DNA of 24,940 bases from Gammaproteobacteria bacterium (GCA_003485715.1 DNIF01000007.1:1-24940); one strand, 5' to 3'; positions 7,314 to 15,653 are shown, counted from the stretch's first letter. Program-made: numbers and translations. The notes: a model not told the origin generated them from the letters alone.

Positions 7314-8486
7314 TCAGCCTCTCTGCACGAAGGGGCCGTGATCCGGGCTGTCGGCCAGGGATAGCCCGCCCGCCGCATCGGTATGGTCGGTGCCGCGAGC
7401 CGCCTTGCCCTCGAGCTTGATGCGCAGCCGCAGTTCGTTCATCGAATCCGCATTACGCATGGCATCCTCGTAGGTGATGAGGTCGGCCTCGTAGAGATCG
7501 AACAGCGCCTGGTCGAAGGTCTTCATGCCGAGCTCGTTGGATCTGGCCATGAGTGCCTTGAGTTCGTGTACCTCGCCCTTCAGGATGAGGTCTGCGATCA
7601 GCGGACTGTTCAGCATGATCTCGATGGCGGCGACGCGCCCCTTGCTCGTCGTGCGCTTGAGCAGCCGCTGCGAGATCACGGCCTTCAGATTGAGCGAGAG
7701 GTCCATCAGCAACTGCGGGCGGCGGTCCTCGGGGAAGAAGTTCACGATGCGATCGAGTGCCTGGTTGGCGCTGTTGGCATGGAGCGTGGCCATGGCGAGG
7801 TGGCCGGTCTCGGCGAAGGCAATTCCCATCTCCATCGTTTCGCGGTCGCGGATCTCGCCCAGCAGGATGACATCCGGGGCCTGACGCAAGGTGTTCTTGA
7901 GGGCGATCTGCCAGTCGTCGGTGTCCACACCCACTTCTCGCTGAGTGATGATGCAGTTCTTGTGTGGGTGGACGAACTCGATCGGATCTTCGACCGTGAT
8001 GATGTGACCGAAGCTGTTTTCGTTGCGCCAGTCAATCATTGCAGCCAGCGAGGTACTCTTGCCGCTGCCGGTGCCACCCACCATGATGACCAGACCGCGC
8101 TTGGTCATGGCCACTTCCTTCAGCACGGAAGGCAGACCCAACTGGTCGATGGTCGGCACCTGCGTCTCGATGGTACGCAGCACCATGCCACTCGAGCTCT
8201 GTTGCACGAAGGCATTCACCCGGAAGCGACCGATGCCACTCGGTGCGATGGCGAAATTGCACTCCTTGGAGGCCTCGTATTCCTTGAGCTGGCGGTCGTT
8301 CATGATGGCGTGAACGAGCGCGCGCGTACCCTCGGCCGAAAGCCGGGTCTTGGATACGGGCTGGATCTTGCCGTCAACCTTGATGGCGGGAGGGAAACCC
8401 ACGGTGATGAAGAGGTCGGAACTCTTCTTCTCCACCATGAGCTTCAGCAGCTCCCGCATGTAGCGGATGGCCTGTTCACGTTCCAT
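7314..8486 (-). CDS. pilU: Type IV pilus retraction ATPase PilU
   Basis: A 390-aa cytoplasmic ATPase closely matching Pseudomonas PilU in motif order: LMVEKKSSDLF near the N-terminus, ECNFAI at about 75-80, Walker A GGTGSGKST (137-145), Asp box TVEDPIEF (164-171), Walker B DVILLGE (205-211) and the His box ATLHANSANQ. It has IADLILKG where PilT has AIRNLIRE. Family knowledge: PilU works with PilT in twitching motility and retraction under load, and generally cannot replace PilT. The start at ATG 8486 has GGAG ten bases upstream; an internal ATG at codon 10 is possible. It follows pilT by 102 bp. A C-terminal tail of about 30 residues after the conserved ADSMNELRLRIKL is variable and likely disordered. 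Confidence 0.95.
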   Translation of the reverse strand: MEREQAIRYMRELLKLMVEKKSSDLFITVGFPPAIKVDGKIQPVSKTRLSAEGTRALVHAIMNDRQLKEYEASKECNFAIAPSGIGRFRVNAFVQQSSSGMVLRTIETQVPTIDQLGLPSVLKEVAMTKRGLVIMVGGTGSGKSTSLAAMIDWRNENSFGHIITVEDPIEFVHPHKNCIITQREVGVDTDDWQIALKNTLRQAPDVILLGEIRDRETMEMGIAFAETGHLAMATLHANSANQALDRIVNFFPEDRRPQLLMDLSLNLKAVISQRLLKRTTSKGRVAAIEIMLNSPLIADLILKGEVHELKALMARSNELGMKTFDQALFDLYEADLITYEDAMRNADSMNELRLRIKLEGKAARGTDHTDAAGGLSLADSPDHGPFVQRG

Positions 8487-8588
8487 CTGCGTAGCTCTCC
8501 CGTACGTGATTCATGCCCGCTGCCGAGCGGGACCCGCGACGCCACGTCCGGAATGATGCCGCGACCCCGGCAACAGCCGGGTGGGATG

Positions 8589-9623
8589 TCAGAACAGATC
8601 CTTGTTGACGGCCTTGTTGCGTGCATCCGGGCGTGTTACCAGGTTCTTCTTCACCATTTCCAGCAGGTTTTGGTCGAGCGTCTGCATGCCGAACTGTGCG
8701 CCGGTCTGGATCGCGGAATACATCTGCGCGATCTTGTTCTCGCGAATGAGATTGCGGATGGCGGGGGTGCCGATCATGATCTCGTGCGCGGCGATGCGCC
8801 CACCACCCGTCTTCTTGAGCAGCGTCTGGGAGATGACCGCCCGCAGCGATTCCGACAGCATTGCCCGCACCATGTCCTTCTCGGCGGCAGGGAAGACATC
8901 CACCACGCGGTCGATGGTCTTGGCGGCCGAACTCGTGTGCAGGGTGCCGAAGACCAGATGGCCCGTTTCGGCTGCGGTCAATGCCAGGCGTATGGTTTCG
9001 AGGTCGCGCATTTCGCCCACCAGGATCACGTCCGGGTCCTCGCGCAGCGCGCTGCGCAGCGCCTCATTGAAGCCGAGCGTGTCACGGTGTACCTCACGCT
9101 GGTTGATGAGACACTTCTTCGAGGTGTGGACGAACTCGATCGGATCTTCGACCGTGAGGATGTGGCCGTACTCGTTCTCGTTCTTGTGGTTGATCATCGC
9201 CGCCAGGGTGGTGGATTTTCCCGAACCCGTTGGCCCCGTCACCAGCACCACACCGCGAGGGAAGTCGGAGATGTCCTGGAAGATCTTCGGGGCGCCCAGT
9301 TCCTCCAGCGACTTGATCACCGACGGAATGGTGCGGAACACCGCACCGGCCCCTCGCTGCTGGTTGAACGCATTGACGCGAAAGCGCGCGAGCCCGGGGA
9401 TCTCGAAGGAAAAATCGGTCTCGAGGAACTCCTCGTAGTCCTTGCGCTGCTTGTCGTTCATGATGTCGTAAACGAGATCGTGAACGTCCTTGTGTTGCAG
9501 CGGTGGTGCGTTCAAGCGGCGCACGTCACCGTCCACCCGGATCATGGGCGGCACACCGGCGGAGAGATGCAGGTCGGATGCGCCATTCTTGACGCTGAAA
9601 TTGAGCAGGGCTGCGATATCCAT
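8589..9623 (-). CDS. pilT: Type IV pilus retraction ATPase PilT
   Basis: A 344-aa hexameric ATPase that depolymerises type IV pili at the inner-membrane base and so drives twitching. The length and residue numbering match Pseudomonas PilT: Walker A GPTGSGKST with Lys136, Asp box TVEDPIEF, Walker B DVILVGE with catalytic Glu204, His box with GTLHTSSA, and the diagnostic retraction motif AIRNLIRE at 288-295. I use the ATG at 9623, which begins MDIAALL as in other PilT proteins; a longer frame to 9689 adds residues not found in the family. It is the first gene of the three-ATPase series and is divergent from yggS across 137 bp, the same arrangement as in Pseudomonas. No fiber, platform or secretin genes are in the window. 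Confidence 0.97.
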   Translation of the reverse strand: MDIAALLNFSVKNGASDLHLSAGVPPMIRVDGDVRRLNAPPLQHKDVHDLVYDIMNDKQRKDYEEFLETDFSFEIPGLARFRVNAFNQQRGAGAVFRTIPSVIKSLEELGAPKIFQDISDFPRGVVLVTGPTGSGKSTTLAAMINHKNENEYGHILTVEDPIEFVHTSKKCLINQREVHRDTLGFNEALRSALREDPDVILVGEMRDLETIRLALTAAETGHLVFGTLHTSSAAKTIDRVVDVFPAAEKDMVRAMLSESLRAVISQTLLKKTGGGRIAAHEIMIGTPAIRNLIRENKIAQMYSAIQTGAQFGMQTLDQNLLEMVKKNLVTRPDARNKAVNKDLF

Positions 9624-9760
9624 ATGGCGAGGTTCCCCGAAGTGACGCGATACGCGTACCGCGTGCGGCTGGTGGCCGCCTGCGGTCATCCCATGACCCT
9701 CTGGCCCAAACCGCCCCGCCGCAGCTTAGGCGAAGTGGCGTCCGCCGGCGACTCTGCCTG

Positions 9761-10456
9761 ATGGACGCTCTCGGCGAGCGTCTGGCCCGGTTGCGGGCGC
9801 AGATCAGCGAGGCAGAGAGGCGCTGGGGCAGAGCGGAGGGCAGCGTGCGGTTGCTTGCAGTCAGCAAGCTGCGCGCGGCTGTCGAGGTCGACTCTGTAGC
9901 GGCGTTGGGGCAGCGGGCCTTTGGCGAGAATTACGTCCGGGAGGCGCTGGTCAAGATGGCGGCAGTCGGATCCCGTGATCTCGAGTGGCATCTGATCGGG
10001 CCACTGCAATCCAACAAGACGGCCGAAGTCGCCGCACACTTCGACTGGGTCCACAGCCTGGATCGGGAGCGCATCGCCCGGCGCCTATCGACGCAGCGGC
10101 CGCAAGACCTGCCGCCCCTGCGCGTGTGCCTGCAGGTCAATACCAGCGGTGAGCCGAGCAAGGCCGGCGTCCGGGCGGAGGACTTGCCAGCACTGGCCGA
10201 ACTGGTGGCGAGCCTCCCCAGGCTTGAGCTCGTCGGGCTGATGAATCTGCCTGAGCCGGTGACCGGTCTCACGGCCCAGCGGCGGGAGTTCGCGGAGCTC
10301 GCGCGGCTGGCGGTGGATCTGCGCGCGCGCGGTCACCGCTGCCCGGAGCTCTCGATGGGTACCACGGCCGATCTGGATGCAGCCATCGCCGAGGGGGCGA
10401 CGCTCGTGCGCGTGGGCACCGGACTGTTCGGGCCCCGCCCCGAGCAGGCAAACTGA
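9761..10456 (+). CDS. yggS: YggS family PLP-binding homeostasis protein
   Basis: A 231-aa cytoplasmic protein of the YggS/PLPBP family, which binds pyridoxal phosphate and keeps B6 vitamers and amino/keto-acid pools in balance without known catalysis. It is a single alanine-racemase-like TIM barrel. The PLP lysine is Lys36 in LLAVSKLR; FGENYVREA (about 64-72), HLIGPLQSNK and VNTSGEPSKAG follow. The C-terminal phosphate loop reads SMGTTADLDAAI, where most relatives have SMGMS or similar, a mild variation. It ends with VRVGTGLFGPR as expected. It heads the yggS-proC-yggT run found in many gammaproteobacteria. The ATG at 9761 lacks a strong ribosome site. Confidence 0.95.
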   Translation: MDALGERLARLRAQISEAERRWGRAEGSVRLLAVSKLRAAVEVDSVAALGQRAFGENYVREALVKMAAVGSRDLEWHLIGPLQSNKTAEVAAHFDWVHSLDRERIARRLSTQRPQDLPPLRVCLQVNTSGEPSKAGVRAEDLPALAELVASLPRLELVGLMNLPEPVTGLTAQRREFAELARLAVDLRARGHRCPELSMGTTADLDAAIAEGATLVRVGTGLFGPRPEQAN

Positions 10457-10629
10457 GCAAAGACCCGCTCTCCTTGCGGGCTGGGAAGAGAGTGGGACAT
10501 GCCACGAAACGAAGCCACCACGAAGCCCCTCTCCTGCGGAAGCGGGATGGGTGAGGGCCGGGACATGCCACGACGGCCCTTCGCCTCCTTGCCGGTGCCC
10601 GCCTGCCCGAGCGCGCCCGGGGGCTGGCC
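10457..10629. repeat. Two diverged REP-like repeat copies between yggS and proC
   Basis: This 173-bp gap holds a perfect 14-base direct repeat (GGGACATGCCACGA) at 10494-10507 and 10560-10573. Each copy borders a block of the C/T-rich plus G/A-rich type (CCCTCTCC ... GCGGGA ... GAGGG) seen in dispersed proteobacterial palindromic repeats. On the minus strand the two units read in the same direction, which suggests tandem copies of one repeat that have since diverged. Similar fragments occur after pyrK (23890-23990). Confidence 0.45.
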
Positions 10630-11451
10630 GTGAGCGGGCACACGGCCTTCATCGGCGGGGGCAACATGGCCCGCGCACTGGTGCGCGGGCTGCTCGCCGC
10701 GGGCGACAGCGGCATCGTGGTTGCTGATCCGGATGCCGATGCCCGCACCCACGTCGTCACGCTGGGCGCGCGTGCTACCGAATCCAACCGCGATGCCATC
10801 GAGGGATCGGCCCTCATCGTGCTCGCCGTGAAGCCCCAGCAACTGCGCGCGGCGCTCGAGCCGCTGGCGCCGGCGCTCGGGGCCGCACGGCCGCTGCTGG
10901 TTTCGGTGGCCGCCGGCGTTGACTGTGGATCGGTCGGGCGCTGGAGCGGGGGGCTTTGCCCGGTGGTGCGCAGCATGCCCAACACGCCGGCGCTGATTGG
11001 CGCGGGGATTTCGGCGTTGTATGCCGCGCCCGAGGTCGGCGCAGACGCACGTGCGCGCGCCGAGGCACTGATGGGTACGGTCGGCACCTGCTTCTGGGTC
11101 GCGGAAGAGTCCGCCCTCGACGCGGTGACCGCCCTTTCCGGCAGCGGCCCGGCGTACTTCTTCCTCTTCCTGGAGGCCCTGATCGCGGCAGGAGAGGCCA
11201 TGGGTCTGGAACGGGCCGTTGCCACCCGTCTGGCGCTCGGCACCTGCCAGGGTGCCGCCCGCCTCGCCTCGGCGCCCGGTGCCCCGGACCTCGCCACCCT
11301 GCGACGCCAGGTCACATCACCCGGTGGGACAACCGAGCGGGCGCTCGATGTCTTTGCCGCCGGGGACCTCGCCGGGCTCGTGCAGATGGCCGTTCAGGCG
11401 GCGCGCGAGCGGAGCGTGGAGCTCGGAGAGGTGCTGAGACAGGACACCTGA
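10630..11451 (+). CDS. proC: Pyrroline-5-carboxylate reductase
   Basis: A 273-aa enzyme that reduces 1-pyrroline-5-carboxylate to proline with NAD(P)H, the last step of proline synthesis. The N-terminal Rossmann fold carries FIGGGNMARAL at about 7-17 and the strand LIVLAVKPQQ. RSMPNTPA marks the substrate region, and the C-terminal dimer domain has SGSGPAYFF and TSPGGTTERAL, all standard ProC signatures. Length is normal for the family. The start is GTG at 10630, just before the Rossmann strand. It sits between yggS and yggT as in Pseudomonas. Confidence 0.97.
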   Translation: MSGHTAFIGGGNMARALVRGLLAAGDSGIVVADPDADARTHVVTLGARATESNRDAIEGSALIVLAVKPQQLRAALEPLAPALGAARPLLVSVAAGVDCGSVGRWSGGLCPVVRSMPNTPALIGAGISALYAAPEVGADARARAEALMGTVGTCFWVAEESALDAVTALSGSGPAYFFLFLEALIAAGEAMGLERAVATRLALGTCQGAARLASAPGAPDLATLRRQVTSPGGTTERALDVFAAGDLAGLVQMAVQAARERSVELGEVLRQDT

Positions 11452-11492
11452 AGGCCACATCCACTTCCGGGGCGCGACGCGCGGGTCAGGTT

Positions 11493-11513
11493 GCAATCAC
11501 AGGTGATGATTGC
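11493..11513. repeat. Perfect inverted repeat between proC and yggT
   Basis: Seven-base perfect arms (GCAATCA and TGATTGC) flank a seven-base centre. A second, overlapping palindrome (ATCAC-AG-GTGAT, 11496-11507) uses the same bases, so two alternative hairpins are possible. It lies 42 bp after the proC stop and about 100 bp before yggT. No T-run follows, so a terminator is unlikely; it may be an operator or RNA structure. Confidence 0.3.
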
Positions 11514-11600
11514 TGCGGTGGCCTGGTCCATCAGGTTGACGGTGCGGCCCGGAGGCACTGACAGAGCTTTGCGATGAGGGAATGTGCCCGATCGCAGCAA

Positions 11601-11606
11601 GGGGAG
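11601..11606 (+). promoter_or_regulatory. Ribosome binding site fixing the yggT start
   Basis: GGGGAG stands six bases before the ATG at 11613. It supports this start over an in-frame ATG at 11574, which would add 13 polar residues ahead of the first membrane helix. Confidence 0.65.
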
Positions 11607-11612
11607 ACAGGA

Positions 11613-12188
11613 ATGGGCGGTGGCTATCTAGGGGAAGCGGGCGATTTTCTGATCAATACCGTGACGCAGCTCTACGCCGCGCTGGTGCTCCTGCGCTTTC
11701 TGTTGCAGGCGGTGCGCGCCGATTTCCGCAATCCCTTCGCCGAGGCCGTCGTGCGGCTTACCACCCCCGCTCTGCGCCCACTGCGGCGGGTCATTCCCGG
11801 TTGGCGCGGGCTGGATCTGGCGGCCCTGGTGCTGATGGTGGCGGTGCTGGCGCTCGGCCAGTTGTTGCAGTCCTGGTTGCTGGGAAAGACGCCGACGCTG
11901 AACGGGCTTCTGGTCACGGCGATCGGCCAGGCCCTGGATCTCACCCTCACGGTCTACATCTTCGTGTTCCTCCTGCTGGCGGTGCTGAGCCTCGTTGCCC
12001 CCGGCTACACCCCGCTAGGTGCCTTGCTGCACCGGTTATCAGAGCCGCTGCTGGCGCCGCTGCGGCCCTTGCTGCCACCCGTGGCCGGGCTCGATTTCAC
12101 GCCCCTCGTGGCCATCATCGGCCTGCAATTGCTGCGCATCCTGATCGTTTTTCCGATGCTGGATCTGGGGCGGACGATGTTGTCGTAG
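11613..12188 (+). CDS. yggT: YggT family inner-membrane protein
   Basis: A 191-aa integral membrane protein with two copies of the YGGT domain, each a pair of hydrophobic helices around an R-x-L/W-NPF-type loop. In copy one the pattern is VLLRFLLQAVRADFRNPF followed by LTTPALRPLRRVIPG. Copy two has LVAPGYTPLGALLHRLSEPLLAPLRPLLPP. The family is conserved in bacteria and plastids (CCB3/YlmG) and is linked to cell-division or membrane-complex assembly, but its biochemical role is not settled. The usual length for the gammaproteobacterial form is about 190 aa. It closes the yggS-proC-yggT run and is convergent with hemY. Confidence 0.93.
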   Translation: MGGGYLGEAGDFLINTVTQLYAALVLLRFLLQAVRADFRNPFAEAVVRLTTPALRPLRRVIPGWRGLDLAALVLMVAVLALGQLLQSWLLGKTPTLNGLLVTAIGQALDLTLTVYIFVFLLLAVLSLVAPGYTPLGALLHRLSEPLLAPLRPLLPPVAGLDFTPLVAIIGLQLLRILIVFPMLDLGRTMLS

Positions 12189-12266
12189 CGCGTCGCCGCC
12201 CGGTTGCGATGGCGGACTCCCGCAGAGCCGCTCAGGGTGCTGGCGGATCGCGCGTCGGACGCGACC

Positions 12267-13466
12267 TCAGCGCCCGACCAAGCCGCGGCCGGTCACGCCT
12301 ACCGCGAGCGCCAGTCCGCGCCGACTGGCGTCGGCCGCCCCGCTGTCCTCGCCCAGGGCGTTCAGGGTCTCGGTCAGCCAGTGCAGCCAGCGTGGCTCTG
12401 CGCGCCGGGCAATGGCGAGGTCGAGGTGTCGGCGCGCCTGCGCCCAGAGCGAGTTGTGCATGCAAAGACGCGCCAGACAGGCGTGCAGGTCGGCATCTTC
12501 AGGCCGATCCTTCAGCCAGGCCTCTGCCTGTTCCAGCGCCCGCAGCTTTGGCCGCACCGGCAGCTCCGCGTAGGCCGCAAGCAGGTCCGCCCGCCACTGA
12601 CGTGCGAGTGCCCGCCGCAGCAGAGATTCGGCCTCGATGATGGCGTCGGCCTCCACCAGGGCCCGTGCCTGCCCCAGCAGGAAGGCGGGCTCATCCTGCA
12701 ATCGACGGGGCAGTCGCCGCATGACGCGGGAGAGGGCGCTGACCTCGCGCGACGCGCCGTTGAGCAGGCCCTGCCAGGCGCGTGTCTCCAGGGCATCGCA
12801 GTCGGCTGCGGGCAGGGCATGGCGAGAACGCAGTCGCGGCAGGATCTCGATGATGCGTTGCCAGTCCTCGCGCAGCTCGGACAGGCGAGCAAGCAGTCGC
12901 AGCACCTGCGGCTGCCGCGGCAGGCGCCGGTAGAGGCCGTCGAGCGCGCTCCGCGCATCTTCCAGCCGCCCGTCCTTCAGCGCGATCTCCGCGATCGTCA
13001 CCTGCACGGCGAGATGGCTGGTGCCGGCCTGACGCGCCTGGGCGAGGTAGCGGTCACGGTCGGCGATGTCCTGGCAGCGATCGGCCGCCTGCGCCGCCGC
13101 CAGGTAGTGCAGCACCGGCTGCTGGGCCCGCGCGGCACCCTTCACGAACAGGCGCTCGGCCTCCAGCAGATCACCCTCCGCGAGCCGCTCGAACCCCTCT
13201 CCGAGCAGGCGCTGGGCGACGTGCTCATTGTGCTTCTGGCACCACCAGCGCACCGCGAGTCCGATGCCGAGCAGCCAACCACAGACCTTGAACAGCAGGA
13301 AGGCAGCCAGCGCCAGCAGCAGCGTGGCAGACAGCCAGAGCGAGAGGCTCGTCTGCACCACCCAGCCTTCGTAGCTCAGCACGACCACGCCCGGGTCCCG
13401 GTCGAAGGTCCAGGCCACGCCCATGCCGAGGGCGATGGCCACGATGAGGGCGAGGATGAGCCTCAT
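12267..13466 (-). CDS. hemY: HemY, TPR-containing heme-biosynthesis membrane protein
   Basis: A 399-aa inner-membrane protein of the proteobacterial HemY family, not the Bacillus-type protoporphyrinogen oxidase of the same name. It has a hydrophobic N-terminal helix (about 1-20), a short loop with the typical GxVxLxYxxW-like GVVVLSYEGWVVQTSL, a second helix (about 43-68), then a long helical TPR-like domain to the end. Conserved HemY features such as W-x-x-KHNEHVAQRLLGEGFERLAEGD-like sequence at the second helix exit are clear. The function in heme synthesis is not established biochemically; it is thought to organise the pathway. Its ATG overlaps the hemX stop (ATGA), so the two are translationally coupled. 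It is the last gene of the hemCDXY series. Confidence 0.92.
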   Translation of the reverse strand: MRLILALIVAIALGMGVAWTFDRDPGVVVLSYEGWVVQTSLSLWLSATLLLALAAFLLFKVCGWLLGIGLAVRWWCQKHNEHVAQRLLGEGFERLAEGDLLEAERLFVKGAARAQQPVLHYLAAAQAADRCQDIADRDRYLAQARQAGTSHLAVQVTIAEIALKDGRLEDARSALDGLYRRLPRQPQVLRLLARLSELREDWQRIIEILPRLRSRHALPAADCDALETRAWQGLLNGASREVSALSRVMRRLPRRLQDEPAFLLGQARALVEADAIIEAESLLRRALARQWRADLLAAYAELPVRPKLRALEQAEAWLKDRPEDADLHACLARLCMHNSLWAQARRHLDLAIARRAEPRWLHWLTETLNALGEDSGAADASRRGLALAVGVTGRGLVGR

Positions 13467-14626
13467 GGCTCGACGACCGGCACGCGTGCCCGCGCCGCGA
13501 GCGCGGCCTGCACGGCGGCCTCAGCGGCCAGGGTGTCCGGAAGCGGGGGCCGCAGATCCATTGCGCGCAACTCAGCCAGCGCGCGGCGGGCGCTCTGGAT
13601 GGTCTCCGTCGTACCGTCGAAGTGCTCCTCGAGGATGCGCAGGGCGCTGTCGACGGCGGCGCGCATCTGTTCGTTGTCGTGGCGCAGGACGGCCAGGCGG
13701 GCTGCGGCCAGTTCGAGCCGCAGGCTTTCGCGAATGAGCGCGTGGGTGGCCGGATCGAGTGCCGCCAGGTCGATCCGCGCGCTTTCGCGGATCACGACCA
13801 GACCGCGTAGCTCGGACCAGAGGTCGCGCAGCAGGTTGGGTTCGTCCGCTGCCCCGGTCGGCGCCCCAGTCGGCGCGTCGGGAGGGGGCGGGGCGTCGGT
13901 GAAGGGTCGGGTCGGGCCGGGCTTGAGCGGCAGCGCGGTCACCCGCTGGCCGAGATCGCCCAGGTAGATGGCCAGACCGGTGGTGTCGGGCAGCGGCACG
14001 GCGGCCAGATCGTTGCGGTCGGCGGCGATGGCCTCGCGCAACGGGATCAGCACGGGCTCGGCCAGCAGCGCCAGCCGCCGATCGGCACTGGCGAGTATGC
14101 GCTCTGCGCCGCGCACGTCGCGGGCCAGCGCAAGCTGCTGCTGGGCCGTGAAGATGAGGAACTCGACCTCCGCCAGTGACCAGTCGAATTCCACCCGCGG
14201 CCGCTCGGCCGACAGCCGGGTCAGGGCCTCCGCCAGTTGGGTCACGCGGGCCTCGTTGCGCCCGACCAGTTCCTCGTTCGCGCGGACGCGCGTCTGCGCC
14301 TCCTCCATGGCCTTGCCGGCCCGGTCGAGGGTCGCGTGCACGGCCTCCAGTTCCTGGCGGGCCTTCTCCAGCGTCTCGGCCTGGGTGGTGCCGACCGTGT
14401 CCACGTGGTTGCGCACGGCGGCGAGGTCGCCGCGCAGGGCGCTGACGGCCCCGAGCACCTGCGGCCGCCACAGCGTGAAGTCGATCAGCGCTGCGCCACC
14501 GAGCGCCAGCAGTCCGGCGACGATCGCCGGACGCACCCCGGCCCCGGGACGGGCGTCGCCGCCGGCCGGCGTGGGGGAAGCGGCCCCGGCGACAGCGGGC
14601 ACGGCGGGATCGTCGGGCGAGCTCAT
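13463..14626 (-). CDS. hemX: HemX, uroporphyrinogen-III C-methyltransferase-like membrane protein
   Basis: A 387-aa protein of the proteobacterial HemX family. It has a Pro/Ala-rich cytoplasmic leader (1-31), one membrane helix (about 32-52), a long coiled-coil (about 65-140, with heptads such as KARQELEAVHATLDRAGKAM) and a periplasmic helical domain. Despite the family's common name it lacks methyltransferase motifs; its role in heme formation is accessory. The ATG at 14626 is chosen because AGGAGA lies five bases upstream and homologues begin there; the frame stays open further upstream but with arginine-rich non-family sequence. A Pro/Ala/Gly low-complexity insert (about 280-300) is lineage-specific. 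Coupled to hemY by ATGA overlap and 166 bp downstream of hemD. Confidence 0.9.
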   Translation of the reverse strand: MSSPDDPAVPAVAGAASPTPAGGDARPGAGVRPAIVAGLLALGGAALIDFTLWRPQVLGAVSALRGDLAAVRNHVDTVGTTQAETLEKARQELEAVHATLDRAGKAMEEAQTRVRANEELVGRNEARVTQLAEALTRLSAERPRVEFDWSLAEVEFLIFTAQQQLALARDVRGAERILASADRRLALLAEPVLIPLREAIAADRNDLAAVPLPDTTGLAIYLGDLGQRVTALPLKPGPTRPFTDAPPPPDAPTGAPTGAADEPNLLRDLWSELRGLVVIRESARIDLAALDPATHALIRESLRLELAAARLAVLRHDNEQMRAAVDSALRILEEHFDGTTETIQSARRALAELRAMDLRPPLPDTLAAEAAVQAALAARARVPVVEP

Positions 14627-14631
14627 GGGGG

Positions 14632-14637
14632 TCTCCT
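14632..14637 (-). promoter_or_regulatory. Ribosome binding site fixing the hemX start
   Basis: AGGAGA on the minus strand, five bases before the ATG at 14626. It decides for the short HemX form. Confidence 0.7.
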
Positions 14638-14792
14638 GAGGGTGGAGGTGTTCACAGCGCGCACGGGACGGACGCCGGCACCGGTCAGCGCGCAGAGTAG
14701 CAGGCAGCCTCGCCCAGCGGCGACCTCGGCGCGAGGCCAATTGCCCGGCCGCAGTCACGCTGCACGCGTGTCACGCCGTGAAGGGGACCGCC

Positions 14793-15653
14793 TCAGCCCG
14801 CGCTGCCGGGAGCGGGGTGGGGGGCGTCCGGGCTGGGTGCAGCCGCCGGGGCCGCGAGCGCCGGCCGCGCGAGAATGCCCCAGAGCGTCTGGCAGGCGGC
14901 CACGACGGCCGTATCGGCATCCTCGCCTGCCGTCAGCGTGCTGCATGGGCCGACGAAGCCCTCGGCCCGGGCGATCTCCCGCACCCGCTCCGACCAGGCG
15001 ACGAACCCGAGCGAGAGCACCCAGTCGGCGGAAGCCGCGCGCGCCGCCGCAGCCACCACGCGGGTGCTGTCCGCGCTGCTGAGGGTGAGGGCCTGCGGCA
15101 GGCCTTCGGGCCAGTCGGCGGGATCGAGCGCGAGCGGCAGGGCGACGCGCCGGTACACCCGTGCGACGCCGACCGTCGCCCCGCGCGCCCGCAGGGCAGG
15201 TTCGAGCAACTCACGACCGGCCTCGCCCTGCACGAGCAGGACGCGTGTGCCTGCGACTCGCGCCGCTGCCAGTTCCGGCAGGTCGAGCAGCCCCGTAGCC
15301 CCAGCGGTCCCGGGGCCGGCCAGGCAGCCCAGGCCGAACGCCGCTTCCACCGCCCGCGCCGTCCCCGGGCCAACCGCGGCCAGTTTCCCGATGCTGCTTG
15401 CGCCAGGAAGTGGCCACTCACTCACCGCGGCCACGGCGGCGGGGCTGGTGAAAATGCGCCAGTCCCAGCCCGCGGGGTCGGCCCACGACCGCTGCGCCGC
15501 GGCGAGCAGGGTGGCCGCTGCCGGCTCGATGGCCAGCACCGGGCGTGGCCAGACGACCGCCCCGGCCGCGCGCAGGGCCAGGGTGGCCGCGTCACCGCGC
15601 CCGATCGGCCGCGTCAGCCACAACCGGAGGCCGGCGAGCGGCAGGGCGTTCAT
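14793..15653 (-). CDS. hemD: Uroporphyrinogen-III synthase
   Basis: A 286-aa HemD-family protein. It closes hydroxymethylbilane with inversion of ring D to give uroporphyrinogen III, the branch point to heme, siroheme and cobalamin. Sequence conservation in HemD is always low; the supporting marks are LWLTRPIGRGDA near the N-terminus, WDWRIFTSPAAV at about 63-74, LAAVGPGTARAVE at 91-103, VLLVQGEAGRELL at 138-150, VYRRV at 167-171, and LTLSSADSTR at 189-198. The two-lobed pattern fits. A Pro/Ala-rich tail of about 20 residues exceeds the usual 250-260 aa length. Its ATG overlaps the hemC stop (ATGA). Position after hemC makes the assignment strong. Confidence 0.93.
   Translation of the reverse strand: MNALPLAGLRLWLTRPIGRGDAATLALRAAGAVVWPRPVLAIEPAAATLLAAAQRSWADPAGWDWRIFTSPAAVAAVSEWPLPGASSIGKLAAVGPGTARAVEAAFGLGCLAGPGTAGATGLLDLPELAAARVAGTRVLLVQGEAGRELLEPALRARGATVGVARVYRRVALPLALDPADWPEGLPQALTLSSADSTRVVAAAARAASADWVLSLGFVAWSERVREIARAEGFVGPCSTLTAGEDADTAVVAACQTLWGILARPALAAPAAAPSPDAPHPAPGSAG

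Noticed and set aside
7383..9761. A 792-codon + strand reading frame opposite pilU and pilT
   Set aside because: It is antisense to two clearly conserved ATPase genes and has no family motif. Its repetitive His/Asp/Arg/Glu-rich content is the mirror of PilU/PilT codons in GC-rich DNA.
12189..12266. Terminator between convergent yggT and hemY
   Set aside because: Only a short GC stem (CGCGT/ACGCG around 12251-12263) with a three-base loop and no T-run; not distinguishable from chance in this composition.
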